Of a DNA stretch of 64,000 bases, positions 33,451 through 45,319 are shown piece after piece (the first letter of the stretch is position 1; each line of letters opens with the position of its first letter). The notes below the pieces were generated by a model, which was not told the origin of the DNA, did not search any database, and saw only the letters and a list, made by a program, of their open reading frames with translations. The translations under genes were made by a program, and so were the position numbers. Origin of the DNA: Siphonodentalium dalli. Taxonomy: Eukaryota > Mollusca > Scaphopoda > Gadilida > Siphonodentaliidae. The stretch lies in assembly GCA_032622095.1 (NCBI GenBank), contig CP136067.1:129291990-129355989 (forward strand), in the 5' to 3' direction.

Positions 33451-33737
33451 TTAAACAATAATATGCTGACACTACTTTCACTAATGCGCTGGTAATGTCG
33501 GAACTGCGGGGGTCGGCGATTGATGTTCAATGCCCAATGCATATTAACATGGACAAAATAACAGTTAGTAGCTATCGTGGTGGATTGGTGGTAACATGGT
33601 GTGACATTGACATATCGATGGTAGGTTCAAGGCCCAATGCATAGTAACATGGACATAATAACAGTTAGTTGTTATTGTGGTGGATTAATGGTAACATGGT
33701 GTGACATTGACGTAGTGGATGCAATGTACCAGTACCA

Positions 33738-33965
33738 GGTAACCCTTTCGTGGCGGGAGCTGAGCTGGAGCAGCAGTGAAGGTCCTGTGTCGGTGCAATC
33801 TCTTATATATGCGAGTCGCCCATAGGGAGCCTCGCATATGTAAGAGAATGCTAAGGTTGACGATGTCAAGGTAAATGTTAGGCCAATGTATTCTCTTATA
33901 TATGCTAGGCTCCCTATGGGGACTCATATATAAGATAATGCATTGGCACATGGTTTTCGCAACAA
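33738..33965. mobile_element. Decayed foldback element with hairpins
   Basis: Left end ccctttcgtggcgggagctg. Hairpins at 33793-33853 (centre cgcccatagggagc) and 33883-33946, then cacatggttttcgca. The right terminus is lost. Confidence 0.8.
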
Positions 33966-34119
33966 CAACAACAACATTGTTTGAAATGCCGTTTCAGTTA
34001 TCGGAATTATCAGTAATTTGGTAGCGTTAATTCGGATTATGATACATGATGAATCGTTGAATCATGAATACCGGTTAAAATGAGCGTACTAGTATGCATC
34101 TCGAGTACCAGTTAGCCAT

Positions 34120-34275
34120 TTCATGACGGGAAGAATTTCATTGAAGACTCTGTGTCAGTGCATAGGGAGCCTCGCACTTATACATGGAAGAGAATGCGCC
34201 AAGTTAACTATTGTTAGGCCTATGTATGCTCTTATATATGCGAGACTCACTTTATATATATATGAGAATGGATTA
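34120..34275. mobile_element. Badly decayed foldback element
   Basis: Starts catttcatgacgggaaga. Two degenerate hairpin relics at about 34157-34200 and 34216-34272 (tatgctcttatatatgcgag … tatatgagaatgg). Confidence 0.6.
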
Positions 34276-34299
34276 ACTCAAATCACTTTAAAACAAGTA

Positions 34300-35040
34300 G
34301 TTCTAAACAGGGACATAGGTAATGGGTCTTCGTTGAACGGTGGAGGGATGTGGGGGTGTTCACCTTGCAATTTCTAACTGCACATCCTCCTCTCCCTAAT
34401 AGATCATTGCCAATTAACTCAAAACTGGGTCAAACTAAATTACAACAGTTTTCTGGTACTTCAAGATCTCCAACTGTTGGCAATTGAACAAAACCTTACT
34501 GATAATACCGGTATATATATCAAAATTATTACATGTAATATAGCAATCTATATGCAAGTACCAAACATGAATTCATTGCATAGATAGGATTAAATCTCCA
34601 ATATCTGTCCTACTTGAACCAAGTGTAAATCCCAATCTATGAGATCCATTGATCTATTAATCTCAAATGGTATATTATAGAAGTTGAAGTGAGTTCATTT
34701 TCCTTGAAATAAGTTACAAAATTAAAGGTAGGATTGTTAACATGGCACCTCTGATAATTCTTCCTTGAAATCATCAGCAAATTAGATAAGACACAGCATC
34801 ATCACAGATGAAAAGAAGTTAATAGCCTATGTGAACATAATATTGTAAAAACTTGTAACACCTGCCTGTACAACTGCATAACTGCATAGAACACATCACA
34901 TGGGAATTAATCTAATTTAAATTGAAATGAATGACACAAATAAACATCAGTTATTTGTTTATTATACACTGTCAGATAAGATAAGATCTCATTTCATATA
35001 CAGGAGACATAGAAACACTGGCAGGCAGACAAGCTTTATA
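34300..35040. other. No recognised gene; part of a dispersed block
   Basis: 34310-34500 resembles 19810-20200, 43500-43570 and 44100-44230 in its phrases (tgcaatttctaactgcac, atctccaactgttgg). The remainder is AT-rich without ORFs. Confidence 0.4.
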
Positions 35041-35129
35041 TTGTCAGTGAAAGAGTTTATTTCTCAAATAATATTGTGGTATTAGGAATGTGAAAGAACA
35101 CCATTTGTAACAGGGGTACATATACTTAC

Positions 35130-35740
35130 TTTGGCCCTTCAATTGGCAAGGGTAACAATATGTCTGTTCGAGATTTTTCTCCCAGACCCCTGGAACGATT
35201 TCAACTAAATTTGGTGGGGTGAGTCGGTGTACCCTGGTGGATGTTTTCACGTGGTTAGTTTTCAAAATTTAAATTTAAAATTAATCATAAAAAACAAATT
35301 TGAGCAAAGAGGAAAAAAGACATAATTTTTTGTTTTTTAAATGAGCAAGGAGTGAAATCTAAAAATATTATATATGTTTTTATTTTGGAGTTATGTCCTT
35401 GGCCCCACCCGCATGTGACACAGTGACCTCATTTGAAAAAATATGAACCCCAGACGCCGAAAGTGCCTTCATACCAAATATGAACCCATTCGGGTTGATG
35501 GTACTTGAGAAGTCGTTTTAACAATTACTATGGATGGGAAGAGTTATGGCTCTGGCTTCGAAACTGTTTGATCCAGTCACCTCATTTGAACAAATCTGAA
35601 TGTGAGTCACCTCGGGAACATGTACACCAAATATGAACCCATTCGGTCTGATTGTTCCGGAGAAGAAGATGTTTAAAGAATTGTTGACGGATGGACGGAT
35701 GGACGACGGACGAGGAGTGATGAATTCGTCTCAGGTGTGC
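35130..35740. repeat. Dispersed block with internal duplication and a GACG-rich end
   Basis: The phrase 'ccaaatatgaacccattcgg' occurs at about 35477 and 35627, each after 'gtcacctcattt' or a similar phrase, and the block ends gacggatggacggatggacg. It resembles repeats I have seen in mollusc genomes. Confidence 0.55.
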
Positions 35741-35759
35741 TAAAAAGTATTGATATTTT

Positions 35760-36280
35760 TTACCTCACACCAAACAAATTCAAACTTGTAACCACGTGCT
35801 TTACAATGCGCCAATATTTTCTTCGGCGTCTGAAATTTAAAGAGGAGTGATTGCATGTATTGTTTTTGTTTAAATATCAAAACTACTTTTTACCAACCAG
35901 AGCCCAGAATGTTTTTAATTCTCTCCTGCATCTTGGCCCAAAGTCCGTTGGAGGGCGCTACCAATATAATTACTTCACTGTAATCTGTGTTCTACGTAAC
36001 ACGCGTTGGTAGGTTGACGCATTTGTTGAGAAGTTGAGATAAACATACATTGAATTCAAATCCTTAGCATGGACTACGAGTGTGTGAAATTAGTTTCTTA
36101 TTATTTTGGATTGTTACGATCGAGTATAATTCATATATCTATCACAGAAATAGTTAGTTCGATCCGCAGTCTCGTGAATAAAATGATATATCGCTGCCTG
36201 TTCAGTAGAAGTCAATAGCCTGCTAGACGTAACGGGTTAATGGTTCTCGACAGACCGGTAAGGCGAGAAAAACTGTGAGC
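35760..36280. other. No recognised feature
   Basis: AT-rich non-coding sequence with no repeat relation seen. Confidence 0.4.
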
Positions 36281-36284
36281 GTAA

Positions 36285-36400
36285 TACTTAACAAGAAAAC
36301 CATGGTCAGAAATGGTAACGCCCTCAAGATCATATTATTAGGCATATATATAAATTAAAATATAAAATATATTGGTTTCAGGAATGTACCACCTCAGAAT
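36285..36400. repeat. Truncated dispersed repeat (8015/55540 family)
   Basis: acaagaaaaccatggtcag … tatattggtttcagg only; the rest of the family unit is missing. Confidence 0.75.
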
Positions 36401-36991
36401 TCCGTTAAAACTAATTATTACAAAAACTACAACTTCGTAATACGACCTTTATTCTACATTCCAACTGAGACATACTTCATCAGCAAAGTTAGCAATTATA
36501 TTATGCATTGTGTTCCCGCAATAAAATCCTCAAGAGTGGCTCAGCCATTGCTGATACCTAAACGTCGAAAGCAATTAACGCGGTCATAAAAGTTACATAC
36601 TGCAACAATGAGACATCCGCGAAAACCCGAAATGTGTTGTCCTGCGAGATATCCCCATCGCTATAGCTCCATTGACACGGTCAGATCAGCCTTACTACAA
36701 TTTCCTAAAATAACTCGCATCGCGTGAAACCAGAAATGTGTTGTCCTGCAAAATATCCCCACCAGCCCATTGGCACGACCAGAGCAGCGTAGCAGTAAAC
36801 ACCCATAGTATAGGGCGTAACTATGCCATTGTAACTAGGGTGGACAATTGTCACTGGACTGCATCACAGTAATGGTACGTTCACACACCGGCAAATTTGC
36901 AATGTATTTGTTAGCAGTTTGCAGATATTTCGATACAGAAAGCTAGCTAACCAACGTATAATATTATAAAATGTACCTGTATCACAGTTAA

Positions 36992-37465
36992 AGGCCCACT
37001 TAATTTTCGAACCCCAGATCACATTATATAAAATATATGCCATATTATACACCATTTGAAAGAGGAAGCTCCAAAACATTGTGTTATCAACTTATTCGAT
37101 GTAATAAACTGTGAACATGTTGTTTTTGTTGATAAACCGACGTATGTTCTGTGCTGAACTTTCTACGCAAAGTCTTATTATTGTCAATGGAAGGGGGTTA
37201 ACTCTATATATTTAGATATAGAATTATTCCCCTTCAATTGAAAATATATTGTTGAATTATGTTGCATTCTGGTAGCCATAACGGAGGAAATGATTTTCTG
37301 ATTTCAGCTATTTCCTATTACTCTATGGGCACCTTCTGAGACACAGACGTTCCAAATGGTGATGAATTATAGCATTTGAATCTTATTTTATGGCATAGAT
37401 TGTTATTAAAACCGTATATCAAGCCACTATAAAAATAAATCGGTGACACGAAAATTAATTGGGCC

Positions 37466-37466
<1 letters not shown>
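36992..37466. mobile_element. Nested element with aggcccacttaattttcg ends
   Basis: TTAA at 36988-36991, left end aggcccacttaattttcga, right end (inverted) cgaaaattaattgggcct followed by ttta. One end of the same family is seen at 55228-55252 (ttcgaaaattaagtgggtct). Confidence 0.75.
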
Positions 37467-37510
<44 letters not shown>

Positions 37511-37512
37511 TA
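37466..37512. repeat. TTA microsatellite
   Basis: About 15 tta units. Confidence 0.95.
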
Positions 37513-37769
37513 GATTCACATGTAGCGATGCTAACGAATTTTGCCAGTAAATTGCATGCAATTATCTCGCGAGAATGAAACATACTTGTATGTGAAGGCA
37601 AATGTCAGCAGCGTTAGATGTGAAACAACATAAATTCTACTTCTCATGTCGTTAGCTTCGGTAAAGATGCATATTGCGGTTCATATATATTCTGTCACCA
37701 TACGATTTCCTGTGACGTAAGGCCTGAAAAACATACAATGCAAACTTGTATATATGAACGTACCCTAAG

Positions 37770-38520
37770 GCAGCACACATAGTATGCCATCGCAACATGT
37801 GACACCGGCCAATCTTCCAAGAGCGCATTCACAACTCTTGTTGATATGTATCGAATCCATTGATCTTTTGGGACAGAGAAACTTTAATTGACACATGTTC
37901 AGAAATATAGTCCTGCTTCAACAGCTGTAGGCAGCCTAACAATGTTATTCAATGGTGCTGGCATCTACGGTCGATTGACCATAGACATGTTCAAGATCAA
38001 TTGTGCCTTTGTTGAGAAAATGTCGATATACACAACCGCAATAGTGTTAAAAATATCCGAAGTATGTTATTCGGTCATGGCATTAGACATTTACTCAATC
38101 GCGTAATTTAGTCACATAGACCATTTTACAGATAGCGAGAATGATGCATTGTGGGCCAGAAAGTATCCAAACAAAGCCACGTGCTTTACGGCCGCATGCA
38201 TTTACTATGGGGGATTTAGGGTGGGTCTATAAAACTAATCATAACTTTGGTATCTGTCATAGTTTACGCGAGAAATTTTAAACATATATCAGGGACATGT
38301 ACCCCTTCTAGAATGTTCAAAAACATTTCCAGTTGCTTGTCGTATTTTTATTGATTTTATGCGATGAAATAATGCGAAAATTCAGAAAACTGCACTAATT
38401 TCTCAATATTTTGCGGTTTTAGTAAACGCCTGATAAAAGTCGTTCTATTGGGAATTTTTACACCAAATTTTCAGAGAATATAGAGTAAACACAGTACTAT
38501 CGGAATATCGTAAAGGAGTT
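37770..38520. other. No recognised gene
   Basis: The frame 37888-38106 has no family. Nothing else was seen. Confidence 0.35.
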
Positions 38521-38539
38521 CTGTGCATATGGTATATCT

Positions 38540-39706
38540 GCCACTGGAGATTCCTGATTTTTTTGCGAAAACCCTGTGCCAATGCATTCTCTTATATATG
38601 GGAGTCGACCATTGGTCGCCTCGCATATATAGGAGAATACATTCGCCTAACAGATTATATATTTTTTTTATAATTGTTAAAAAATGTAAGAAAAAATGAA
38701 AAAAATGATTAAAAAAATTGGTAAAGAATGTAAGAAATAATGAATTTTTTTTTTTTAAATGGTTAAAGAATGTGAGAAATATTTAAATAAGAAAAAATTA
38801 CATTTTGTTCAATAGCTAATATTTCAGAAATGACGCCACATCGTCAAGGAAATGGATTAATGAAATAATGAAAATATTGACATATGATTAACATCTTGTT
38901 AAACATCTGGTTAACATCTGGTTAACAGGTCATGGTTCTTTCCAGTGGGCATTTTAGAAGAAATATGTTATTTGATAAGCATTAATATTGTAGGAAAAGT
39001 ATTATACTTGATCTTATATATAAGAGAATGCACTATCTTACAAGGTCAAGTTTAATATTTTAAGACCAATGTATTCTAATATATATGCGATGCTCCATAT
39101 GGGAGACTCGCATATATAAGTGTATGCATTGGCACAGGGTTTACGCAAAAAATTCAGGAAGCTCCAGTCATGGAACACCTCTGGCCAATTGGTCCTGCAA
39201 ATGTGCTATGATGCGGTTGGGTCCTGCTGAATTGCTATGATGCTGTTAGGACAAACTGATGCTGTTAAGAAAAAGTACCGTTATTTTTTATAAAGTTGTA
39301 ATTTTTTTTGGTTTTCGAATAATCTGAGCATATCAAGGAAAAGTCATTATTTGTATCAAATATTCGAGAGACATATATTTTGCGAAATAGTTGTAATACT
39401 AATTGTATTAGTTGTTGAAAATCGACTCTAATCAATTTTGGCTATTCATGTCGTTTTACAAACACCAGCGCAGCCATTATTCAATTTTTCAAAAATGTAT
39501 ATTTTCTTGAATGTTTCATACAGACACTGGCGTTTTCTCAAATCCTTCGGATTAGACAAAACACCTCAAAAATGACAACCTTAGAACTAATAACGGTACG
39601 TTTTCTTAACAGCATCAGTTTGCCCAAACAGCATCATAGCAATTCAGCAGGACCCACCAGCATCATAGCACATTTGCAGGATCACTTGTCCAGAGGTGTG
39701 GAAGGG
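38540..39706. mobile_element. TTAA foldback element hosting the seed TIR element
   Basis: Hairpins at 38579-38646 and 39066-39132 with the family flanks (aaaaccctgtg … cacagggtttacgc, aggaagctccagtca). The right terminus is cut by the 39176-39698 element and resumes as tggaaggg before TTAA (39707-39710). The spacer (38650-39060) is long and A/T-rich. Confidence 0.8.
39176..39698. mobile_element. Intact seed TIR element (523 bp, 5-bp target duplication)
   Basis: Flanked by TGGAA at 39171-39175 and 39699-39703. Removing it restores the usual foldback end (gtcatggaagggttaa). Termini cacctctggccaattggtcc and (inverted) cacctctggacaagtgatcc. Arms of about 125 bp contain two 29-bp units (cagcatcatagcaattcagc + aggacccac, then cagcatcatagcacatttgc) and the shared end aactgatgctgttaagaaaa/gtaccgtt. 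A 5-bp duplication with CAC-starting ends fits Transib-type elements, but no transposase is present, so this is only a suggestion. Other copies: 22105-27940 and 44755-46510. Confidence 0.9.
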
Positions 39707-39710
39707 TTAA

Positions 39711-39998
39711 CCGCAGATATGTAATAATTTGCGAAAACCCCGTGCCAATGCATTTTCTTATATATGCGAGTCTCCCATATGGAGCCTCGCATATATAAGA
39801 GAATGCATTGGTCTAACAACATTTACCATGACCTAGTTTGCACACACATATTATGCCATCGCATAATATAAAATTTGTTAGGCCAATGCATTCTCTTATA
39901 TATGCGAGGCTACCTATGGTCGACTCGCATATATAAGAGAATGCATTGGCGCAGGGTTTTCGTCGCAAAAAATTCAGGAAGCTCCAGTCATGAAAGGG
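39711..39998. mobile_element. TTAA foldback element with paired hairpins
   Basis: TTAA at 39707-39710 and 39999-40002. Hairpins at 39745-39811 (centre tctcccatatggagc) and 39883-39949 (centre gctacctatggtcga), with family flanks gcgaaaaccccgtg and cgcagggttttcg, aggaagctccagtcatgaaa. The two hairpins differ in the centre yet each is self-complementary. Confidence 0.9.
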
Positions 39999-40339
39999 TT
40001 AAACTACCCTTATGGAGCCTCTCACAGACGTGAACAGACGACGCTCAGCAATACAAGCTGTCACCCGTATGGGGCTCCACACAGGAAGCTCCAGTCATAA
40101 AAGGGTTAACCGCAGATATAGAATCTCCTTGAATGGTTTGTGTGTAAATCACCCAAGCATCGGCGTGACGCGTTAGACATTGTTTGATGGAGACACTGTG
40201 ATGCTATCGATTTAAGGAAGGTGAGTTCTGTTGGTAACTCCATAAACACAGAAACCGGTTCTGTTGACAATCGCAAACTGATTGATCTGGGAATCATACC
40301 TGTGTGCTATTCGTGCATTGCTTTATCGTCTCAATGTTA

Positions 40340-40520
40340 AGTCGGCACTTACACTTAAAGGGACACATAGATCCATTTAAACCGAGATATGACGCTGGTC
40401 GATCCCCCGAGTAACCCAGTTCTGTTGACAATCGGACAATAGCGAGTTTGTGATTTCAAACGGGTACGGGTACCGGTACGGGTACTGGTAGCTACCCCTA
40501 CCGGTACACGTTTTGAAATC
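40340..40520. repeat. Dispersed block with a gggtacc-rich dyad
   Basis: ttaaagggacacatagatcc … ccccgagtaacccagttctg matches 46600-46690. It is followed by a strong dyad, acgggtacgggtaccggtac … ctaccggtacacg, at 40458-40512. A related gggtac-rich piece lies at 44630-44660. The frames at 40355-40693 are chance. Confidence 0.6.
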
Positions 40521-40699
40521 GCAAACTGTTTTACGGGTAGAATTAAGCATATCGACGGGTAGTGTATGGTGAGCCAATTGCAGCACAATAGATATGATAT
40601 AGAGAAATTGTTATCCGCATTCGCTTTCTTGGCCGACGTTATACTTGCTGTTATGGTTATATGATGGACATCTGCGTGGATAATGGATTGCATTAACCA

Positions 40700-41060
40700 G
40701 GGACGAGGCGAAAGTGGAAGGGGTTGGCGTCTTTCTTTGACTCATTTTGGTAACATTTTCAATAATTAGCTTTCATAAGTAATTTCCCAGATCGTTCGAG
40801 TGTCGTCTAGAACAGATGGAATTTTCTGACTGAGAAAATATGTTATGATAGCACAAATATACAATTACGCTAATTTAATAATCCAACCATTATTCGGTGT
40901 AAAATGTGTTGGTTTAGACCCAGGGTCCAAGAATGTCCTACATGCATGCACTTTTAGTCAGATATAAGACCGAAATTGCCCCTTATATTAGTTGGGGAAT
41001 ATTTAGTCATATAACTGGTAATGGGTTGGAATCTTTCGAAGGGTCGGGCAAGGGAATATT
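40700..41060. other. No recognised feature
   Basis: Non-coding. The text just upstream of the tandem array may belong to its flanking dispersed repeat. Confidence 0.35.
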
Positions 41061-41164
41061 CATCCCAAGAACTTGGATATTTGTCTGGGTCTAAACCCGG
41101 ATGTAGGTAGAACAAGAGCTACGCTGGGCGTGCAAAATACGCCCTCTCTTGGGTCGGCGGAAAC

Positions 41165-43125
41165 TGGTAAAAAAAAGGGGCATAACTCTGGTAAAAATTG
41201 GCGGACGGAAATCAAATTTGAACTTGACCTGTGTTTTGGTGGGAGAAAGTAATATACCAAATTATCATTGAATCCGATAAGCTCTAGTAAAGTTATCATC
41301 CGGACAACAAATTTCAGGGATTTTCTAAGTCAAATTACGTCAAATAAGGGGCATAACTCCGGTGAAAATTGGTGGACGGAACCCAAATTCGAACTTGAGC
41401 TGTCTTTTCTAATAAACCCACATACCAAATTTGATTGAAATCGGTTCACTCTAACTAAAGTTATCATCCGGACAACAAATTTCAGGGATTTTCTAAGTCA
41501 AATTACGTCAAAAAAGGGGCCATAACTCTCGCAAAAATTATCCGATTAAAACGAAATTCGGACTTTAGCTGTATTTCTATATATGTAATCCACAAAAAAC
41601 GGGTTTTGCGTATAAACATTCCAAAATCGAGTTATCATCCGGAAACCAAAAAACATAAGAAAAACATAATTTTCTGAGTCGAAAAAGGGGCATAACTCTG
41701 CCAAAAATGGTCGGACAGAACCCAAGTTCGAACTTCGGTTTTGGTGGGAGAAAGTAATATACCAAATTTGGATTCATTCCGTTAAACTATACTAAAGTTA
41801 TCATCCGGACAACAAATTTCAAGGATTTTCTAAGTCAAAAAACGTCAAATAAGGGGCATAACTAGAGCTGGGACGGTTATGCGGTTAACCGGTTAACCAC
41901 CAACTATGGCCGTGAGCGGTCACGGATTTGCCGTGGTCGGTTAACCGTAACATCACTATTATAGTGTATGATCACTGTGATGGTCAGCTATAACTGGCTA
42001 TAAGAGGGTTAATCTGTCTCCGTCAATTAAAATGAATCCGAGATTGACGGAACAACATCAAACGCGGTGTGTCGGCTCATTGAAGGCTACATTTCACAGC
42101 CTGCCGACGTCAAAACGAAACATCAAAGGACAGCCGTCTTGTTCTCAAAGTGTATGCTTGGAGTCAGGAATGCCCTGGTTATTATGTAAGCGGCGATGTG
42201 GGTTATCTATAGTCTGACTATAGTTTATATCAATGTTCCGATTTAATTCGATTAGGACTGATTAGGAAAACAATAAGCCCGGCGCTTTATTCGTCATCCA
42301 TTGTCTACATACATGGCGACTAATTGCATGTTTAACAAAAGCCATTGAGTGTAATTATTTAACAGCACTGACAAGGCAGTTGTATTTCTACTAAAACGGC
42401 TTTCTGAACTCCTCGACCTGTGACCTCTGGGGGCAAACGGTGATGGAATCTGACGAGGTTTGCCGAATGCTAAAACGTATACGTATAAAAACGTATACAA
42501 AAGCACGTGTTTGAATATTTTGGTTTCGAGTGAATAAAGTTGACGCAGTTTGGAAGACATTTTTGTTAATTGACAAGTTCCCCCTTCTGCTCCATTATGA
42601 TACCCACTGTGTGTTTACATAACCAAGAGGCCAGTTCTTTGTGTTTGGCCACACGTACATGTAGGAACACATAGGTCTACGTTGTCACTGAACACGAAAA
42701 ATATGTTTTTACAGTACCGGTATGTGATTATGTGTGTCATGGGTGACAACTTCTTTGTATAATGGGCAGGAGTCGTTCTCAAACTTACCATGTCAGTGAG
42801 CATCACAATCATCGCCGTTCTGCATACTGGGCTTACCCACCCATAATAGTACCTATAATATGCGGTTAACCGGTTAATCGCGGTTTTTTGCCGTTCATAA
42901 CCGGTCACGAAAAACCCATAACCGTCCCAGCTCTAGGCATAACTCCGGTGAAAATTGGTGGGCGGAACCCAAATTCGAACTTGAACTTACTTTTCGGCTA
43001 ATAAACCCACATACCAAATTTTATTGAATTTGGTTCACTCTAACTAAAGTTATCATCCGGAAACCAGGTTAACGGACGGGCGCCCGGACGCCCGGGCGCA
43101 CGGACGCCCAGACGGACAGACCAAT
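41165..43125 (+). repeat. About 170-bp tandem array, interrupted by an hAT-like insertion
   Basis: Units begin with rggsgcataactc at 41167, 41346, 41516, 41687, 41854 and (after the insertion) 42936, at spacings of 167-179 bp. Each carries accaaatt…attgaa, aaagttatcatccgg and, in most, acaacaaatttca. The array ends in a cggacgcccgggcgcacgg-like tract (43072-43120). Layout and text resemble a repeat I associate with mollusc genomes. Confidence 0.85.
41863..42935. mobile_element. hAT-like non-autonomous transposon (1,073 bp, 8-bp target duplication)
   Basis: The duplication ggcataac occurs at 41855-41862 and 42936-42943. Terminal inverted repeats are tagagctgggacggttatg and cataaccgtcccagctcta, followed by subterminal gcggttaaccggttaa motifs on both sides. 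An 8-bp duplication plus tagagctggg-type ends is the standard hAT signature. The frames inside (42032-42217, 42908-42294) show no BED finger or hAT dimerisation domain, so it cannot move by itself. Confidence 0.93.
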
Positions 43126-43194
43126 ACTATAATACGGCCGTTTTTTCAAACGGGCGTATAAAAATCAAACTTGTTAAATATAAAGGGTGTTTAA

Positions 43195-44300
43195 TGGTAC
43201 ACTATTCATTATATGGTTCGAATAAAGAGCGTTTGCTTCACGTCTATGCGAAACAAAGAAAACAGCTAAAAGTCGCTCTGATGACGGTAAGATTGTGCCG
43301 AGTATGAGGTGTGTATATCAGTATTTGGTGTCACTATCGGCCACTACAATATACAACAGTCTTGGGGTTCAAATGCGCCATGTCCGTTCAAAAGTCAAAT
43401 ATCTATATTAAAATGAGAAATCAGTCACCACCACATAAGGTACAATAACTGAACGGTTGTATTCAATCGTGTAACACATTCACGGTGTACTTATGTCCAT
43501 GCACAAATGGTCGATAGGGGACGTGGCGAGAGGGTGGGGTGTATCACCCCAACTTTTGTCAACAGTTGGATATTGCATATACCTAACACACCAAAACATA
43601 CGTTGAAATTATTCTGTCATTCAGTTTGATTTTCCAAAAATGTATTAGTGGGGATTTTTTTTATAGTTTTAGACCAACATTTGCAAATATTACTACTTTT
43701 GGTAGAAAAACATTCGCGCTATATGATCAACAGCAGGTTGGAAATATCCAACAAATGTAAAGTTGAGGAAAGTCAATAATTTATCAATTTTCATGTTCAG
43801 ATTTCAAAACGTTCTCACACCAGACCGAACCATGGTCGACCCGGTATATGCCCTGGTCTAACCACATTCAGTGCATGGCTCGTAAATACTGATAATTAAT
43901 TTGTGAAAAACAAACCAGGGCGTGAATTTGCCTGGTGTTAGACCACTAGATGTTATGATTTTGCAATTTCCAGGTTCATATCTACAAAACTGTTCTCGTA
44001 CTGCATGGTCGGCATGGTGGACCCCCCCCCCCCAATCACAGGACTTCTGCAACAAGACTACTGATCCATTTAGAACAGTCCACAATAATATTCAGGACAG
44101 TGAAGGATCAGTTGGGGGGAATCAGAGCCCAACGGCGTGCACAATTTGAATTACGCACAAACCTCTGTTTGGTGTGGTTTAAGGGGGTGTATAGTTGGGA
44201 ATTTGAAGGTGGACACACCTTCTCAACGCGGAGACCCCCTATAATTACGTCCCTGTGTCGAGACTGCGTATAGCACCGCCAACTCACTCTCTTAATCATA
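43195..44300. other. Mixed dispersed fragments, no gene
   Basis: Contains an aataaagagcgttt motif at 43221, a block (43290-43390) related to 50110-50225 (gaggttcgaatgagccatgt against ggttcaaatgcgccatgt), and a block (43500-44230) with phrases also found near 19500-20000 and 34310-34500. A C run lies at 44023-44032. Frames on both strands at 43858-44299 are chance. Confidence 0.45.
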
Positions 44301-44750
44301 ACATGTCATTACTTGAGTGAAGACAGTTGTCAGTAAACAAATCGGCGTTCCATAGTTATCTTAGTGTTAGAAGCCGCCTCGATACTTTGAACATAAAACG
44401 TGGCTTAAATGACAAATGTATCAATGAGATTTGGCAATGAAATCGTGCAATAAATAGATTAATGCATAGCTGACTGTTATTTCGTAGAACTAATGTACTT
44501 TTGAGTGAGAAAACTTTAGCGAAAGACTACCAGTCAATGGGATACATCTACCCGTTCCAAATCCCTATCGCTTTATGCGCTGCATTCAAAGTACGCAAAT
44601 GACCGTGACGGTTTTCACCGATCTACCTGGATCTACCGGTACCCGTACCCGTCCGACGGGTATCGCAAACTCGCTAATGATTGATCGAGGAATCATAAAT
44701 GTGTTATGCATGCATTATACAAAATCGACTCAGTGATATAAAATGGCACT
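44300..44750. other. No recognised feature
   Basis: AT-rich, with a small accggtacccgtacccgtcc tract at about 44638. Confidence 0.35.
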
Positions 44751-45124
44751 TACACACCCCTGGTCAAGTGGTCCTGCTAATATGCTATGATGCTGGTGGT
44801 CCTGTTGAACTACTATGATGCGGGTAGGGCAAACTGATGCCGTTACGAAAAAGTACCGTTTAAATTGTTATGTTCGCGGTGTTTTGCTAATCCGAGAGAT
44901 TTGAGAAAAAAACCAGTGTGTGTATGAAACATTCAAGAACATATATATTTTTTTTAAATATAATAATACCTGCGCCGGTGTTTCTAAAACGGCGTGAATA
45001 ACAATTTTAATTATAGTGGATTTTCAACAACTAACACAATAATATGATCATACGCTAGCGTAAATAACGAACCAAGGCAAAACCACTCACATGAGGGTAG
45101 CTGTGGCGTTTTTTGTTTTAATTT

Positions 45125-45230
45125 TTTGTTTTTTATTTATCAAAATATGTTTATAAATGTTTGAAAAACATTTATCAAAATGTTTGAAAAACATTTATCA
45201 AAATATGTTTATAAATGTTTGAAAAACTGG
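45125..45230. repeat. Short tandem of atttatcaaaatrtttgaaaa
   Basis: Pieces of atcaaaatatgtttataaat + gtttgaaaaac are repeated about three times with one deleted unit. Confidence 0.85.
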
Positions 45231-45319
45231 TATTCCCTTCAAATAAAATTTACATAAGCCTATATTTCCTGGGTTGATGATTATCAGTAAAAGTAATTAG
45301 AGTAAAAATTAGGCCAATC

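Larger units (their letters stand above)
36871..37767. mobile_element. TIR element interrupted by another TTAA element
   Basis: Termini aatggtacgttcacacaccg and tatatgaacgtacccta match those of 53181-53600. The outer arms pair (gcaaatttgcaatgt against acaatgcaaacttg, and tttcctgtgacg). The stretch 36992-37466 and the following TTA microsatellite have no counterpart in the 420-bp copy, so they were added later. Confidence 0.7.

Noticed and set aside
28230-36160. tRNA-like 'ggttcgaat' or 'gttcgatcc' strings
   Set aside because: Neither string (28232 and about 36152) has a matching acceptor stem, D arm or anticodon arm at the right distance.
40458-40512. Telomere-like gggtac repeats
   Set aside because: The tract is a short dyad of gggtacc, not a run of TTAGGG or another known telomere unit.
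42032-42908. ORFs within the hAT-like element as a possible transposase
   Set aside because: Too short (61-97 codons), on different strands, and without BED-finger or hAT C-terminal motifs.
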